DNA of 64,000 nucleotides, from the NCBI RefSeq assembly GCF_004135625.1, contig NZ_SDPV01000002.1, forward strand, positions 124,001-188,000, given 5' to 3'. A program made the position numbers and the translations under genes. This stretch comes from Pelagerythrobacter rhizovicinus. GTDB lineage: Bacteria; Pseudomonadota; Alphaproteobacteria; Sphingomonadales; Sphingomonadaceae. This document shows positions 44,769 through 54,901 of this stretch, piece after piece. Each line of letters begins with the position of its first letter. The first letter of the stretch is position 1. The notes beneath the pieces were generated by a model. That model had not been told where the DNA came from, did not search any database, and saw only the letters and a list, made by a program, of their open reading frames with translations.

Positions 44769-46114
44769 GCAGCCGACCTCCCGACGAAGCAGTCGATCGG
44801 TGAATTCGGTTCACCGATCAGCATGGCGACGAGTTCGCGGAAGTATTCGCCGCGTTTTTCGTAGTCGCGGAATTGGTCGAAACTCGCGCATGCGGGCGAT
44901 AGAAGAACGACGTCTCCCGGCTGCGCCGCAGACATCGCGAGGCGCAGCGCCTGGCACATCAGTTCCGCCTTCTCCACCCGCACGCGGCCCTCCAGCAGAT
45001 CCGCGAAGCGCGGGCCGGCCTCGCCGATGGTGTAGGCGGCGGCGACGTTGCCGAGGAACGCCTCGCACTCGCCGAGCCCATCCTCCTTGGGCAGGCCGCC
45101 GACGATCCAGTGGATGCGCGGGCGCGGGTCGGGCGGATAGGCCGCAAGCGCGGGCGCGGCCGAGGCGGGATTGGTCGCCTTGCTGTCGTTGACGAACAGC
45201 ACGCCGCGATGGTCGGCGACGACCTCCATCCGGTGCGGCAGCCCGCGATAACCGGCCAAGCCGTTCGCGATAGCTTCGTCGGCAAGGCCGAAGGCGCGGC
45301 AGACTGCAACAGCGGCCTGTGCATTCTGAAGATTGTGGGGGCCCTGCAGCGCCGGCCATTCAGCTTGTGCAGCCGGGAGCGTCACCCGATCAATGAAGCT
45401 GACATTCAGGCCGTCGGGCGCATCACCGAGAACGTCGAGATCGGCCTCGGAAACATAGTCGACCACAGCACGGTGTCCGCTCGATTGCATTGCGAACAAG
45501 CGTGCCTTTGACGCGGCGTAGGCTTCGAAATTCGCGTACCGGTCGAGATGGTCCGGCGTCACGTTGAGCAACACGGCAACGTCGCAGTCGAGCGAGCGGG
45601 TGAGATCGATCTGATAGCTCGACAGCTCCAGCACGTAGACGCCGCCTTCGGGCAGCGGCTCCTGCGCCAGGACCGGGAGGCCAATGTTGCCGCCCATGCG
45701 CGCAGGCACGCCGGCGCTTTCGAGGATGTGGTGGACGAGCGCGGTCGTCGTGGACTTGCCGTTGGTGCCCGTGATGCCCACCACCTTGTGCTCGGGCAGC
45801 GAGCCGCGAGCGAGAGCGAAGAGCTCGATGTCGCCGATCACCGGCACGCCGAAACGCGCTGCCCGCTCTGCGATCGGATGCGTGTTGAGCGGGACGCCGG
45901 GTGAGACGACCACCCCGTCGAAGCCGGTGAGATCGATCTCCAGCGGGTCGGCCAGGGTTATGCCCTCGCCGACCTTGTCCCGCGCGACGTCCTGCCGGTC
46001 CCACGCGACGACCTCCGCGCCGCTGGCGCGCAGCGTCTCGACCGCGGCAAGGCCCGAGCGGGCCAGGCCGAGGACGGCGTAACGCTTGCCGGCAAAGACG
46101 GGCGAGACGATCAT
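44765..46114 (-). CDS. murD: UDP-MurNAc-L-Ala--D-glutamate ligase
   Basis: 449 residues from the ATG at 46114, overlapping the mraY stop; the frame runs on upstream through mraY in the wrong phase and that part is ignored. [17 protein letters not shown] near 12-28 is the substrate domain, [19 protein letters not shown] near 111-129 the P-loop, then [20 protein letters not shown] and the C-terminal [15 protein letters not shown] near 312-326. It adds D-Glu using ATP in the cytoplasm. Confidence 0.96.
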   Translation of the reverse strand: MIVSPVFAGKRYAVLGLARSGLAAVETLRASGAEVVAWDRQDVARDKVGEGITLADPLEIDLTGFDGVVVSPGVPLNTHPIAERAARFGVPVIGDIELFALARGSLPEHKVVGITGTNGKSTTTALVHHILESAGVPARMGGNIGLPVLAQEPLPEGGVYVLELSSYQIDLTRSLDCDVAVLLNVTPDHLDRYANFEAYAASKARLFAMQSSGHRAVVDYVSEADLDVLGDAPDGLNVSFIDRVTLPAAQAEWPALQGPHNLQNAQAAVAVCRAFGLADEAIANGLAGYRGLPHRMEVVADHRGVLFVNDSKATNPASAAPALAAYPPDPRPRIHWIVGGLPKEDGLGECEAFLGNVAAAYTIGEAGPRFADLLEGRVRVEKAELMCQALRLAMSAAQPGDVVLLSPACASFDQFRDYEKRGEYFRELVAMLIGEPNSPIDCFVGRSAA

Positions 46115-47181
46115 CGCAGCTTCAACGTCGCCAGCCCCATCAGCGCGAGCACGATGGCGATGATCCAGAAGCGGATCACGACTTTGCTCTCGCTCCAGCC
46201 GAGCTGTTCGAAATGGTGGTGAATCGGGGCCATGCGGAAAATCCGTTTGCCCGTGCGCTTGAACCAGAAAACCTGAATGATGACCGAAAGCGCCTCGACC
46301 ACGAACAGGCCGCCGACGATCGCGAGCACGATCTCGTGGTGCGCGGCGACGGCGATCGCGCCCAGCGCGCCGCCGAGCGCGAGGCTGCCCGTGTCGCCCA
46401 TGAACACCGCTGCCGGTGGCGCATTGAACCACAGGAACGCGAGGCCCGCGCCCATGATCGCCGCACAGAAGACTGCGAGTTCCCCCGCCCCCGCCACGTG
46501 CGGAATGCCGAGATATTGCGAGTAGTCGACGCGACCGACGAGGTAGACGATGAGCGCGAAAGTCCCCGCCGCGATGATCACCGGCATGATCGCCAGGCCG
46601 TCCAGCCCGTCGGTGAGGTTCACCGCATTGCCCGCCCCCACGATCACGACAGCGGCGAAGATGTAGTAGAACCAGCCGAGCTCGAGGCCGAGATCGTTGA
46701 AGAACGGCACATAGAGAAACGTGTTGATCTGGCTCACCACGATCCACGAGGCCACGCCGGCGACAATGAACTCGAGCAGCAGCCGGACCTTGCCCGATAC
46801 GCCGTGGTGGCTCGACTTGGAGATCTTGTCGTAATCGTCGAGGAAGCCGATCAGGCCGAAGCCCACCGTCACAGCGAGGCAGGCCCAAACGAACGGATTT
46901 TCGAGATCCATCCACAGCAGCATCGAAATGACGACCGCGACCAGGATCATCAGGCCGCCCATGGTGGGCGTGCCGCGCTTGGCGAGATGGGTTTGCGGCC
47001 CGTCCTCGCGGATCGGCTGACCCTTGCCCTGGCGAACGCGCAGCATGTTGATGAAGCGCGGCCCGATGAGCAGGCCGATCAGCAGCGCCGTCATCAGTGT
47101 CGCGCCGGCACGGAACGTCTGATAGCGGACGAGGTTGAGGGCGCCTTCGAAACCCAGCCACTCGGCGAAGAGGTATAGCAT
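46111..47181 (-). CDS. mraY: Phospho-MurNAc-pentapeptide transferase (lipid I synthase)
   Basis: 356 residues, about ten membrane segments. Conserved MraY motifs: [13 protein letters not shown] near 69-81, the Asp pair [19 protein letters not shown] near 113-131, [13 protein letters not shown] near 185-197 (nucleophile region), [12 protein letters not shown] near 261-272 and [14 protein letters not shown] near 318-331. It moves phospho-MurNAc-pentapeptide to undecaprenyl phosphate. It abuts murF without overlap. Confidence 0.97.
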   Translation of the reverse strand: MLYLFAEWLGFEGALNLVRYQTFRAGATLMTALLIGLLIGPRFINMLRVRQGKGQPIREDGPQTHLAKRGTPTMGGLMILVAVVISMLLWMDLENPFVWACLAVTVGFGLIGFLDDYDKISKSSHHGVSGKVRLLLEFIVAGVASWIVVSQINTFLYVPFFNDLGLELGWFYYIFAAVVIVGAGNAVNLTDGLDGLAIMPVIIAAGTFALIVYLVGRVDYSQYLGIPHVAGAGELAVFCAAIMGAGLAFLWFNAPPAAVFMGDTGSLALGGALGAIAVAAHHEIVLAIVGGLFVVEALSVIIQVFWFKRTGKRIFRMAPIHHHFEQLGWSESKVVIRFWIIAIVLALMGLATLKLR

Positions 47182-48654
47182 TCAGCCGTCCCGGCCGCCG
47201 TGATCCCTGGCGGCGAAATGAGTCACTAGCCTGCCGAGGCCGATCGAATTGGAGCCCTTGACGAGGATCGCATCGCCGACTGCGATGCCGAATTCCTCGA
47301 GCGCCGCGATCGCTTCGGCAGGTCCATCGCAATGCGCGAACGTCAGCCCGCCTGCAAGCGCACCGCCTGCGCCTTTCCCCAAGTCCCGTGCGAGAGCGCG
47401 CATTTCGTCGCCCACCAACACCGCGTGGTCCACGTTCGCTTCCGCGAGCGGTTCTGCCAGCTGCGCATGGAACGCCGGCGCGAATTCCCCGAGTTCCTTC
47501 ATGCTGCCGAGAACGGCGATCCGGCGTGATGCCGGAGTCTGGCCGAGCTGGTGCAGCGTCGCCCGCATCGACGCAGGATTGGCATTGTAGCTTTCGTCGA
47601 TCAGCAGTGCATGGCCGCCGATCGCGGCGATGCGATGGCGTGCGCCGCGGCCCTTGAGCCCGCCCATCTCGGCCAGCGCAAGCCCGGCCGATCCGAGATC
47701 GCCGCCTGCCGCGCGCACCGCGGCCATCACGGCGAGCGAATTGGCGATCCAGTGCTCGCCCGGCTCGGCGACCGAATAGCACAGCCGCGTATCGCCGAAA
47801 TCGGCTGTGACGAGCGCCCCGCCGTTTGCAGAAGGGATCGCGTCGAGCAGCCGCAGATCCGCATGTGCAGCGCGTCCAAAGGATATGATTTTCGCCCCTG
47901 CCGCACCTGCGTGCCCGCGCAGCCGCTCGAAATGGGGGGAGTCAGCCGGGATCACCGCCGTGCCCCTGGGCTCGAGCCCGGCGAAGATCTCGCCCTTGGC
48001 ATCGGCGATCGCCTCTTCGCTGCCAAGATTCTCGATGTGCGCCGGAGCGATCGTGGTGATCACCGCGACGTGCGGGCGGACCGTCGCGGTGAGATCGGCA
48101 ATCTCGCCCGCATGGTTCATGCCCATCTCGAACACGCCGTAGCGGCAGCGCGCCGGCATACGCGCGAGACTCAGCGGCACGCCGACATGGTTGTTGTAGC
48201 TGCGCACCGAGCGGTGGGCCTGCCCCCGGCTCGCGCGGTCGAGCGCGGCGAAGATCGCTTCCTTCACACCGGTCTTGCCGACCGAACCGGTGACGCCGAT
48301 GCGCACCGCGGCCGCCCGGGAACGCGATCTGGCGGCAAGCGCCATCAACGCCGCACCGGTTTCGGGAACGAGGATGTGCGGCCAGTCGATCGACCGGTCG
48401 ACGACCGCAGCGGCGGCGCCGTTCGCAAAGGCCTTGTCGAGGAACCGGTGCCCGTCGGTCGTTTCCCCTTTCAGGGCGAAGAACAGGTCGCCCGGACGCA
48501 CGTCGCGCGAGTCGATCTCGACGCCGGAGACCTGGAATGCGCCGCTCGCCATACCTCCCATTGCTTCCGCCAGCGCCGCGGAGTCCCACAGGGCGAGACC
48601 GGCGCTGTCGCGGGGACGGATCGGCCACGCTCGCAAGGCACGGTGTGCATTCAT
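47182..48654 (-). CDS. murF: UDP-MurNAc-tripeptide--D-Ala-D-Ala ligase
   Basis: 490 residues from the ATG at 48654, overlapping the murE stop. N-terminal Mur domain with VSGVEIDSRDVRPGDLFFAL near 42-61, P-loop GVTGSVGKTGVKEAI near 118-132, YNNHVGVPLSL near 152-162, EMGMNHAGEIADL near 174-186 and a C-terminal DESYNANPASMRATL near 359-373. It completes the UDP-MurNAc-pentapeptide with ATP. Confidence 0.96.
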   Translation of the reverse strand: MNAHRALRAWPIRPRDSAGLALWDSAALAEAMGGMASGAFQVSGVEIDSRDVRPGDLFFALKGETTDGHRFLDKAFANGAAAAVVDRSIDWPHILVPETGAALMALAARSRSRAAAVRIGVTGSVGKTGVKEAIFAALDRASRGQAHRSVRSYNNHVGVPLSLARMPARCRYGVFEMGMNHAGEIADLTATVRPHVAVITTIAPAHIENLGSEEAIADAKGEIFAGLEPRGTAVIPADSPHFERLRGHAGAAGAKIISFGRAAHADLRLLDAIPSANGGALVTADFGDTRLCYSVAEPGEHWIANSLAVMAAVRAAGGDLGSAGLALAEMGGLKGRGARHRIAAIGGHALLIDESYNANPASMRATLHQLGQTPASRRIAVLGSMKELGEFAPAFHAQLAEPLAEANVDHAVLVGDEMRALARDLGKGAGGALAGGLTFAHCDGPAEAIAALEEFGIAVGDAILVKGSNSIGLGRLVTHFAARDHGGRDG

Positions 48655-50120
48655 ACGTCGCCCCCCTGCGCCGCCGCGCATTCGCGCGCAACCGCCACGT
48701 CGTCGAACGGCAATACGCGCATGGTCTCCCCCGAACCTACTATCTGGCCCTGCTCGTGACCCTTGCCGGCGATCAGCACGATATCATCCGCGTCGGTCAT
48801 TTCGATGGCAGCGCAGATCGCCTCGCGCCGGTCGCCGATCTCGGTCGCGCCGCGCGCGCCGGACATGATCGCGCTACGGATCGCCGCCGGATCCTCGCTG
48901 CGCGGATTGTCGTCGGTCACGATCACGACGTCCGAATGCTCGCTGGCAACGCGGCCCATCTCGGCGCGCTTGCCCTCGTCGCGGTCACCCCCGGCGCCGA
49001 AGACGGTGATCAGCCGGCCCGCGACGTGGGGGCGGAGCGCAGCGATTGCCGCCTCCAGCGCGTCTGCGGTGTGCGCGTAATCGACATAGACCGGCGCGCC
49101 CGACTGCGCGATCACCGCGCGTTCCAGCCGTCCGCGCACCGGCTGCAGCCGCGATACGCCGTCGAGCGTGGCGGTGGGGCGGCCGCCGGTTGCGATCACC
49201 AGCCCCGCCGCGACGAGCGCGTTGGCGACCTGGTAGGCGCCAATCAGCGGCAGGCGGATCGTGCGCCGCTCGCCGGCGTGCTCGACCGTCAGTTCCTGCC
49301 CGAGCTGGGTAGGCGTGTGGGCGATCAGGCGGATATCCTCGCCCCGCTCTCCTACCGTGAGTACTCGCAGCGAGCGCTGGCGCGCGTGTTCGATCGCGCG
49401 ATCGGCCCATTCGCCCTTGCCCGTCCACACGACCACCGTCGCATCGTCGGACACCACTTCGTCGATCAGACGCATCTTGGCCGCGAAGTAATCCTCCATG
49501 CTCGCATGGTAGTCGAGGTGGTCGCGGCTGAAGTTGGTGAAGGCGGCGGCGGAGACCGGCAGCCCTTCATTGCGGAATTGCGACAGCCCATGGCTCGAGG
49601 CCTCGTAGGCGACGTGCGTCACCCCTTCGCGCGCCAGGCCGCTCATGTTCGAGAGGAAGGTGACGATGTCCGGCGTGGTGAGACCGGTCGAAACGCTCTC
49701 GTCCGAGGTGGTGACGCCAAGCGTGCCGATCGAAGCGGCGCGTTCGCCCGCCATGCGCCAGAGCTGCCGGGTCATCTCGACGGTCGAGGTCTTGCCGTTG
49801 GTGCCCGTCACCGCGACGATCGTCTGCGGCACCGGCGCGAAGAACTTCGCCGCCAGGCGCGCGAAGGCGCGACGCGGTTCGGCATCGGCGATGTGGATCG
49901 CGCCCTCGACCTTCACCTCCGGCCGGGCAACGATCGCCACCGCACCTGCCGCGACTGCGGCCGGAATGAAGTCCTCGCCGTTGAATGCACTTCCGCGGAA
50001 CGCACCGAAGATGGTGCCTGGAGCGACCTTGCGATGGTCGATCGCAAAACCGGTGACCTGGAGGTCGGCATCGCCTCCGGGCGCGATCCCCGCTGCGCTG
50101 ACGAGCCTTGCGAGCCTCAC
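48651..50120 (-). CDS. murE: UDP-MurNAc-L-Ala-D-Glu--2,6-diaminopimelate ligase
   Basis: 489 residues from a GTG that overlaps the ftsI stop (GTGA). P-loop VTGTNGKTSTVEMTRQLW near 103-120, EASSHGLSQFR near 174-184, DYAHTADALEAAI near 340-352. The amino-acid selectivity motif DDNPRSEDP near 396-404 (DNPR) indicates meso-diaminopimelate as the added residue, consistent with Gram-negative peptidoglycan. The GKGHEQGQ motif near 451 is in place. Confidence 0.96.
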   Translation of the reverse strand: MRLARLVSAAGIAPGGDADLQVTGFAIDHRKVAPGTIFGAFRGSAFNGEDFIPAAVAAGAVAIVARPEVKVEGAIHIADAEPRRAFARLAAKFFAPVPQTIVAVTGTNGKTSTVEMTRQLWRMAGERAASIGTLGVTTSDESVSTGLTTPDIVTFLSNMSGLAREGVTHVAYEASSHGLSQFRNEGLPVSAAAFTNFSRDHLDYHASMEDYFAAKMRLIDEVVSDDATVVVWTGKGEWADRAIEHARQRSLRVLTVGERGEDIRLIAHTPTQLGQELTVEHAGERRTIRLPLIGAYQVANALVAAGLVIATGGRPTATLDGVSRLQPVRGRLERAVIAQSGAPVYVDYAHTADALEAAIAALRPHVAGRLITVFGAGGDRDEGKRAEMGRVASEHSDVVIVTDDNPRSEDPAAIRSAIMSGARGATEIGDRREAICAAIEMTDADDIVLIAGKGHEQGQIVGSGETMRVLPFDDVAVARECAAAQGGDV

Positions 50121-51838
50121 TCGTCCACCCCACCGATCAGCGGCCGCAAGTCGCTGATGTCGACATCGCGCGCTTCGTTGGGCCTCACGCCGAGGAGGGG
50201 GCCAATCCGCGGGACGAGATTGCCGACGATCGGCGCCGCATTCCAGGCGGCAGTCCGCTGGAAGGAGCTGGCCGTGGTGCCTTTGGGCTCGTCGAGCATG
50301 GCCACGACCACGTAGCGCGGGCGATCCATCGGGAACGCCGCGGCGAAAGTGGAGACCAGCGTGCTGCGCTGGTAGCCGCCCGCCCCCGGCTTCTCGGCCG
50401 ATCCGGTCTTGCCGCCGACGCGATAGCCGGCCGCGTCGGCGTTGCGGCCCGTGCCGTAGGCGGCGATCATCCGCAGGAGCTGACGCATGCGCGCACTGGT
50501 CGACGCCTTGAACACGCGGCGGCCTTTGGGTGCTTCACTCGATTCAAGCCGGTGCATCGTCGCCGGGCGCCAGATCCCGCCGTTGACCATCGCGGCATAG
50601 GCGCTCGCGAGATGCAGCGGGGTGACGGCAATGCCATGGCCGTAGCTGATCGTCATCGTACGCAGGCGCGACCAGTCCTCGCCCGGCCACAAGGGCATGC
50701 CGCGTGCCGGCAGCTCGATATAGGGTCTCTGGTTCATGCCCAGATCCGCCATGGTCCGGCGCAACCGCTCGGCACCGAGCTCGTCGGCGATCCGCGCCGT
50801 CACCGTGTTCGAAGAGTGGATCAGCGCCTCGGGCACGTTGAGCGTCGCGCCGAGCGGATGGCTGTCCTTGATCGTGAAGCCGGCGATCGGCACCGGCTCC
50901 GCGTTGTACCGCCGGCCGAAATCGCGCACCACCCCGGCGTCGATGGCCGACGCGATGGTGATCGGCTTGAAGGTCGACCCCAGCTCGTAAACCTGGTTCG
51001 TAACCCGGTTGAACATGTGGGATTCGCCCCGGGCGTCGATCTTGTTCGGGTTGAACTCGGGCAGCGATGCGAGCGCGAGGACTTCCCCGGTGTCGACGTC
51101 GAGCACGATGCCGGCGGCGCCGAGCGCGTTGACCGCGAGCATGCCGCGACGCAGCTCGTCTTCCAGCGCACCCTGAACCCGCACGTCGATCGACAGCGCG
51201 GCCGGCTCGCCGCGGCGTGCGGGATCGGTCAGGCGCTCGTCGAGAACCTGCTCCATCCCGACCTGACCATTGCCCATGGCATCGACATAACCCAGCACGT
51301 GCGCGGCCATGTGTCCCTGCGGGTAGTAGCGGTCGGTCTCCTGCGGCATCTCGAGCGCGAGCTCGCCGATCGCCTGCACCCGGTTCGCATCTTCGGGCAG
51401 GACGCGGCGACGGATATAGCCGGGCTTGCCCGACGCGAGCTGCTCGGCGACTTCCTCCACGTCGAGATCGGGGAAGATCGCCGCCAGTTCCGCCGCGACC
51501 TTCTCCGGACCCTTGACCAGCGGCGTTCCATCCTCGCCCAGGGCATCGGGGTTGTACCAGAGCGCGTAGGCCGGAAAGGCTCGGGCGAGCGGCACGCCGT
51601 TGCGGTCGGTAATCTCGCCGCGCGGCGGGAGCAACGCGTCCTCGAGCGAGGCAGAGCTGGTCGGGCGATCGCTGAGACCGAGAAAGGCGATCCGGATCAG
51701 CGCGACCACGCCGATCGCGACGAACGCCATCGCCAGCCACAGTGCCCGCCAGCGCGCGACGGTGAGCGAGCGCTGGCGGTTGGTGATGAGATGAACCCGG
51801 CCGACCGAGATCGCCGTGCTGACGCTGAGCGCGTTCAT
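50117..51838 (-). CDS. ftsI: Peptidoglycan D,D-transpeptidase FtsI (PBP3)
   Basis: Septal class B penicillin-binding protein, 573 residues. A basic cytoplasmic tail and one membrane helix (about 32-55) anchor it. The pedestal domain follows (RGEITDRNGVPLARAF near 73-88). Transpeptidase motifs are S288-T-F-K291, SSN 342-344 and KTGS 477-480. It crosslinks glycan made by FtsW. Overlaps of 4 bp with both ftsL and murE put it firmly in the operon. Confidence 0.97.
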   Translation of the reverse strand: MNALSVSTAISVGRVHLITNRQRSLTVARWRALWLAMAFVAIGVVALIRIAFLGLSDRPTSSASLEDALLPPRGEITDRNGVPLARAFPAYALWYNPDALGEDGTPLVKGPEKVAAELAAIFPDLDVEEVAEQLASGKPGYIRRRVLPEDANRVQAIGELALEMPQETDRYYPQGHMAAHVLGYVDAMGNGQVGMEQVLDERLTDPARRGEPAALSIDVRVQGALEDELRRGMLAVNALGAAGIVLDVDTGEVLALASLPEFNPNKIDARGESHMFNRVTNQVYELGSTFKPITIASAIDAGVVRDFGRRYNAEPVPIAGFTIKDSHPLGATLNVPEALIHSSNTVTARIADELGAERLRRTMADLGMNQRPYIELPARGMPLWPGEDWSRLRTMTISYGHGIAVTPLHLASAYAAMVNGGIWRPATMHRLESSEAPKGRRVFKASTSARMRQLLRMIAAYGTGRNADAAGYRVGGKTGSAEKPGAGGYQRSTLVSTFAAAFPMDRPRYVVVAMLDEPKGTTASSFQRTAAWNAAPIVGNLVPRIGPLLGVRPNEARDVDISDLRPLIGGVDE

Positions 51839-52347
51839 TCGGAGAACTCAGCGAACGCCGTCTCGAACGCCACCGTGCCCGACAACCGATCGGCCAGCGA
51901 GCGCGTGCTGACGACCGCCTCGCCTTCGGGGTGATCGTCCTCCGCGGGGGCCGAATGACCGGCGACGGGGGAGACCATCCTGGGGAAGCTCGCCGTCTCG
52001 GCAGCGGGCGCGCGGGCGACGCGGATCGGCTCGGGCCCGCCAATCGCGCGCGGCAGGCCAAGCGCGGCGAGCTCGCGCTCGTTGTCCAGGAACTGGTCGG
52101 CCCGCGGCGCCTGATAGCCGAATTCGACCCGGTTCCAGTTCGCGAGCTGTTGCTGGTTGGCGCGCGTTTCGAACTCGGTTTCGAGCAGCAGGTTCTCGCG
52201 CTCGAGCGCGATGATCTGGCGTTCGGCCAGGCGCACCTGGCTCTTCACCGCGTTGACGCGGAAGGTCAGCACCACGAAGCCGGCGAGGCATATGCTGAGC
52301 ACGACGGCCCAGCCGATCTGACGCATGCGGCTGCCGACGGTCATCAT
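51835..52347 (-). CDS. ftsL: Cell division protein FtsL-like
   Basis: 170 residues. A short cytoplasmic N-terminus, one membrane helix (about 8-29, [20 protein letters not shown]) and a coiled-coil-like segment (about 33-70, [20 protein letters not shown]) are the FtsL plan. The periplasmic tail of about 100 residues is disordered and longer than in enterics. Identification rests on topology and the rsmH-ftsL-ftsI position because FtsL diverges strongly in sequence. Confidence 0.83.
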   Translation of the reverse strand: MMTVGSRMRQIGWAVVLSICLAGFVVLTFRVNAVKSQVRLAERQIIALERENLLLETEFETRANQQQLANWNRVEFGYQAPRADQFLDNERELAALGLPRAIGGPEPIRVARAPAAETASFPRMVSPVAGHSAPAEDDHPEGEAVVSTRSLADRLSGTVAFETAFAEFSE

Positions 52348-53288
52348 GCGGCCTCCCGCGCCGGCGCGGCCGTGCGGACCGCATGGCGCAATACGGCGGA
52401 GCGTGCGCGCGGGTTGCGCGCGACCTCGGCCTCGCCCGGGCGGACCGCCCGCGATACCTTGGCGAAGACTGCCGGAGCGGCCTGAACCTGCGGCAGATGG
52501 CGCGAGCCGGCGGTCACGGCCGAAGCCTCGCGCAGGAAGCGCTTCACGATCCGGTCTTCCAGGCTGTGGAAGCTGACGACCGCCAGCCGACCGCCCTCTC
52601 GCAGCAGTCTTTCCGCCGCGGCAAGGCCCGTCATGAGCTCGTCGAGCTCCGCGTTGACGTGAATGCGGATCGCCTGAAAGCTGCGCGTCGCCGGGTCCTT
52701 CGGCGCGCCCGCGCGGTAACCGAGCGCCTTGCGCACCGCGCGCGCGAGGTCACCCGTCGTCGCGAGCGGCCGCGCAGCGACGATGGCGCGTGCGACGCGG
52801 CGCGACTGGCGTTCCTCACCGTAACGGTAGAGCACGTCGGCAATCTCGGCCTCGTCGGCGTTGTTGACGAAATCGGCAGCGTTGGGGCCCGACCGGCTCA
52901 TCGTCATGTCGAGCGGCCCGTCGGCGGAGAAGGCGAAGCCGCGCTCCGCCTGGTCGAGCTGCATCGACGACACGCCGATATCCATCGCCACGCCGTCGAC
53001 TTGCGCCACGCCGGCTTTGCCCAGCGCCTCGACCATTTCGGAGAAGCGCCGCGGGTGAAGGACGAGGCGCGGAGGCTGCTCGGACATTTCCGGCCAGGTG
53101 CGGCCGGCGGCGATCGCATCGGGGTCGCGGTCGAAGGCGTGGACGGTCGCACCCGCGTCGAGCAGGGCGCGCGTGTAGCCGCCCGCGCCGAACGTGGCGT
53201 CGACGACGACGTCGCCCGGACGCGGTGCGAGCGCGGCGAGCACTTCGTCGAGAAGCACCGGGACATGCGGGGTCGCGGGGCCGCTCAT
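52344..53288 (-). CDS. rsmH: 16S rRNA (cytosine-1402-N4)-methyltransferase
   Basis: 314 residues. [13 protein letters not shown] near 8-20 and [20 protein letters not shown] near 28-47 (SAM motif I) begin the fold; [20 protein letters not shown] near 105-124 and [17 protein letters not shown] near 237-253 are RsmH (MraW) signatures. It methylates C1402 in the P site of the 30S subunit. Overlaps mraZ and ftsL by 4 bp each. Confidence 0.97.
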   Translation of the reverse strand: MSGPATPHVPVLLDEVLAALAPRPGDVVVDATFGAGGYTRALLDAGATVHAFDRDPDAIAAGRTWPEMSEQPPRLVLHPRRFSEMVEALGKAGVAQVDGVAMDIGVSSMQLDQAERGFAFSADGPLDMTMSRSGPNAADFVNNADEAEIADVLYRYGEERQSRRVARAIVAARPLATTGDLARAVRKALGYRAGAPKDPATRSFQAIRIHVNAELDELMTGLAAAERLLREGGRLAVVSFHSLEDRIVKRFLREASAVTAGSRHLPQVQAAPAVFAKVSRAVRPGEAEVARNPRARSAVLRHAVRTAAPAREAA

Positions 53289-53806
53289 TTGCGCGCCGCC
53301 TTGGCTTCGTGCTCGGCCACGAGGTCCGCGCAGGCGCCCTTGGCGCTTGCCCAGTCGTCGTTCATCCGCGCCAGTTCGGCCGGGCTCCAGATGGTGAAGA
53401 AGCGGCCGAGCCCGTGGAAGTAGAGCTGGTCCTCGATCTTGCCCAGGCGCACGAGGTGCGAGGGCATGATGAAGCGCCCGCTGTCGTCGAACGGAACGCG
53501 CATGTAGCCGAAGAGCTGCGCGGCGCGCGTATCGCGGTCAAAGTCGAGCCCGCGCTTCCAGGCCATGTCCTCTTCCCGGTCGAGCTGCGCCTCGAGCTCG
53601 TCGTGGCGCGAGAGGCCGAAGCCGACCAGGCAATCGAGCTTCGGATGCTTGTCGATGCAGAGGATGCGGCCGTCGCTCGATTCCTTGACGAGGTTGCGGA
53701 AGGCGGACGGCAGGACATAGCGGCCCTTGTCGCCTGCCAGCGACAAGGCCTGACCGCTAAATCCTGTGAACTTCTGCGCCTCCGGCACCGGGTCCGCCCC
53801 CATCAC
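53285..53806 (-). CDS. mraZ: Transcriptional regulator MraZ
   Basis: 173 residues; a second ATG three bases on is equally possible. Two AbrB-like SpoVT repeats: [20 protein letters not shown] (15-34) and [20 protein letters not shown] (about 99-118), each with the D-x-x-GR-x-x-x-P core. MraZ forms a ring that binds repeated TGGGN sites upstream of its own operon and represses it. Candidate boxes lie upstream at 53940-53974 and 54081-54110. Confidence 0.95.
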   Translation of the reverse strand: MMGADPVPEAQKFTGFSGQALSLAGDKGRYVLPSAFRNLVKESSDGRILCIDKHPKLDCLVGFGLSRHDELEAQLDREEDMAWKRGLDFDRDTRAAQLFGYMRVPFDDSGRFIMPSHLVRLGKIEDQLYFHGLGRFFTIWSPAELARMNDDWASAKGACADLVAEHEAKAARK

Positions 53807-53939
53807 CCAAAGGGTTTGCTCCTCCGGACATGCCTTCCCCGCCTCCGCCAGCGCGCAAACGCTGGCGACTCACCCCGCGAATCGGGGTGCAGCACGAGAC
53901 GACCTGTCCGATGGAAGCCGTTTCTAAACCGGCAAAGTG

Positions 53940-53974
53940 CGGGAAGAAAGGGAAAATTAGGGGATTATCGGGGA
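53940..53974 (-). promoter_or_regulatory. MraZ-box-like array A (four G-tracts, about 10-bp period)
   Basis: On the plus strand GGG tracts start at 53941, 53950, 53960 and 53970 (CGGGA, AGGGA, GGGGA, GGGGA), one helical turn apart. They lie just downstream of the candidate transcription start. Known MraZ sites are TGGGN-N5 repeats; here the orientation is opposite to the gene. Confidence 0.5.
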
Positions 53975-53985
53975 TGAGCCATCAA

Positions 53986-54014
53986 ATATCTGAATACAAA
54001 GTATAAAATGTCCA
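53986..54014 (-). promoter_or_regulatory. Candidate promoter of the dcw operon
   Basis: Minus-strand TGGACA (54014-54009), a 17-bp AT-rich spacer and AGATAT (53991-53986). Both hexamers and spacing fit a sigma70-type promoter, placing the start near 53979 between the two G-tract arrays. Confidence 0.5.
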
Positions 54015-54080
54015 GGCCCTAACGATGGAGTCCGCCCGGCGCGCGCGAAAAATCCCCGCGAATCCAGGCGCTGGATAGCG

Positions 54081-54110
54081 GAATCCCGACCTGTCCCGTA
54101 AAATCCCCGA
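54081..54110 (-). promoter_or_regulatory. MraZ-box-like array B (three G-tracts at exact 10-bp period)
   Basis: On the minus (coding) strand GGGGATTTTA, CGGGACAGGT and CGGGATTCCG follow one another, so GGGA recurs every 10 bp, as in the NGGGA-N5 arrays bound by MraZ. The array sits between the candidate mraZ promoter and the preceding gene's stop. The remaining bases of 53807-54118 hold no gene. Confidence 0.5.
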
Positions 54111-54118
54111 GAGCGCCG

Positions 54119-54901
54119 CTAGCGCCGAGTCCCGTCGCCAAAGGCACTGGCGGTAAGCCATTCGAGCGCATCGGCCCTCATCTTTCGCCGTTCGCCTTCT
54201 GCCTCCTCGAACACCGCCGCATCGGCGACTATCGTGGCCTCTCCATCGCCGATGGCGCACTGCGCAAACAGCCGGTCGTAGGCGATCCAGCAGTTCTCCG
54301 TGCGGGTCGGATAGCCGTCGATCGGATGCAGCGTTCCGGCGAGATGAACCGGAAGCGGCGCGAGGTCGGTCGTGATGAGGCGCTCGCCGCCTTCCTGCTC
54401 GGGATCGAAACGCATCTCGAGGCCCCAGCGGGCGAGAATCGGCGAAAGCAGCGCAACGTCCTGCGGCCGGCGCCGGTCCCCGATTGCGAAACGCGAATGT
54501 GCCGTCAGCATCGGATCGGCGAAAACCAGCACGTGTCCGCCAGCGCGAACCCACTCGTCGAGCGCGACGTTTTCCTGCGGCGAAAGCGCGCGCGGCTGCG
54601 CCAGAAGCAGGATATCGATGTCACCGAGGTCGCGCGCCGCCCCGCGCTCGGGCGGTGCGAGCGTGTCGAGCGGAAGAAGCTCGAACCGCTTCTCCAGCGC
54701 ACCCCGCACCCACCCTGGATGGCCGCCCCCGCTGATCATCTCGGACATGTCTGCCGCTTCCGCCCAATAAATCGGGAGCGTCGTAAAGAGCCCGAGCACC
54801 GGCTTCGGTCTTCCCGCACCAGCCAGTGCCCACCCCAGAAGGGCGATCGCGATCACCCCTGCAGCGATGAGGATCGCCAGCCTACTCCGGATCAGGCGCA
54901 T
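54119..54901 (-). CDS. Membrane-anchored GldG-like (ABC-associated) domain protein
   Basis: 260 residues. One N-terminal membrane helix (about 8-28, AILIAAGVIAIALLGWALAG) leads to a soluble alpha/beta domain resembling GldG/DUF4350 proteins: GLFTTLPIYWAEAAD near 37-51, DIDILLLAQPRALSPQENVA near 94-113 and GGHVLVFADPMLTA near 121-134. Such domains accompany ABC exporters, but no ABC genes are adjacent and the enzymatic Ser-like motif cannot be judged. It overlaps the upstream small gene by 20 bp. Confidence 0.68.
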   Translation of the reverse strand: MRLIRSRLAILIAAGVIAIALLGWALAGAGRPKPVLGLFTTLPIYWAEAADMSEMISGGGHPGWVRGALEKRFELLPLDTLAPPERGAARDLGDIDILLLAQPRALSPQENVALDEWVRAGGHVLVFADPMLTAHSRFAIGDRRRPQDVALLSPILARWGLEMRFDPEQEGGERLITTDLAPLPVHLAGTLHPIDGYPTRTENCWIAYDRLFAQCAIGDGEATIVADAAVFEEAEGERRKMRADALEWLTASAFGDGTRR

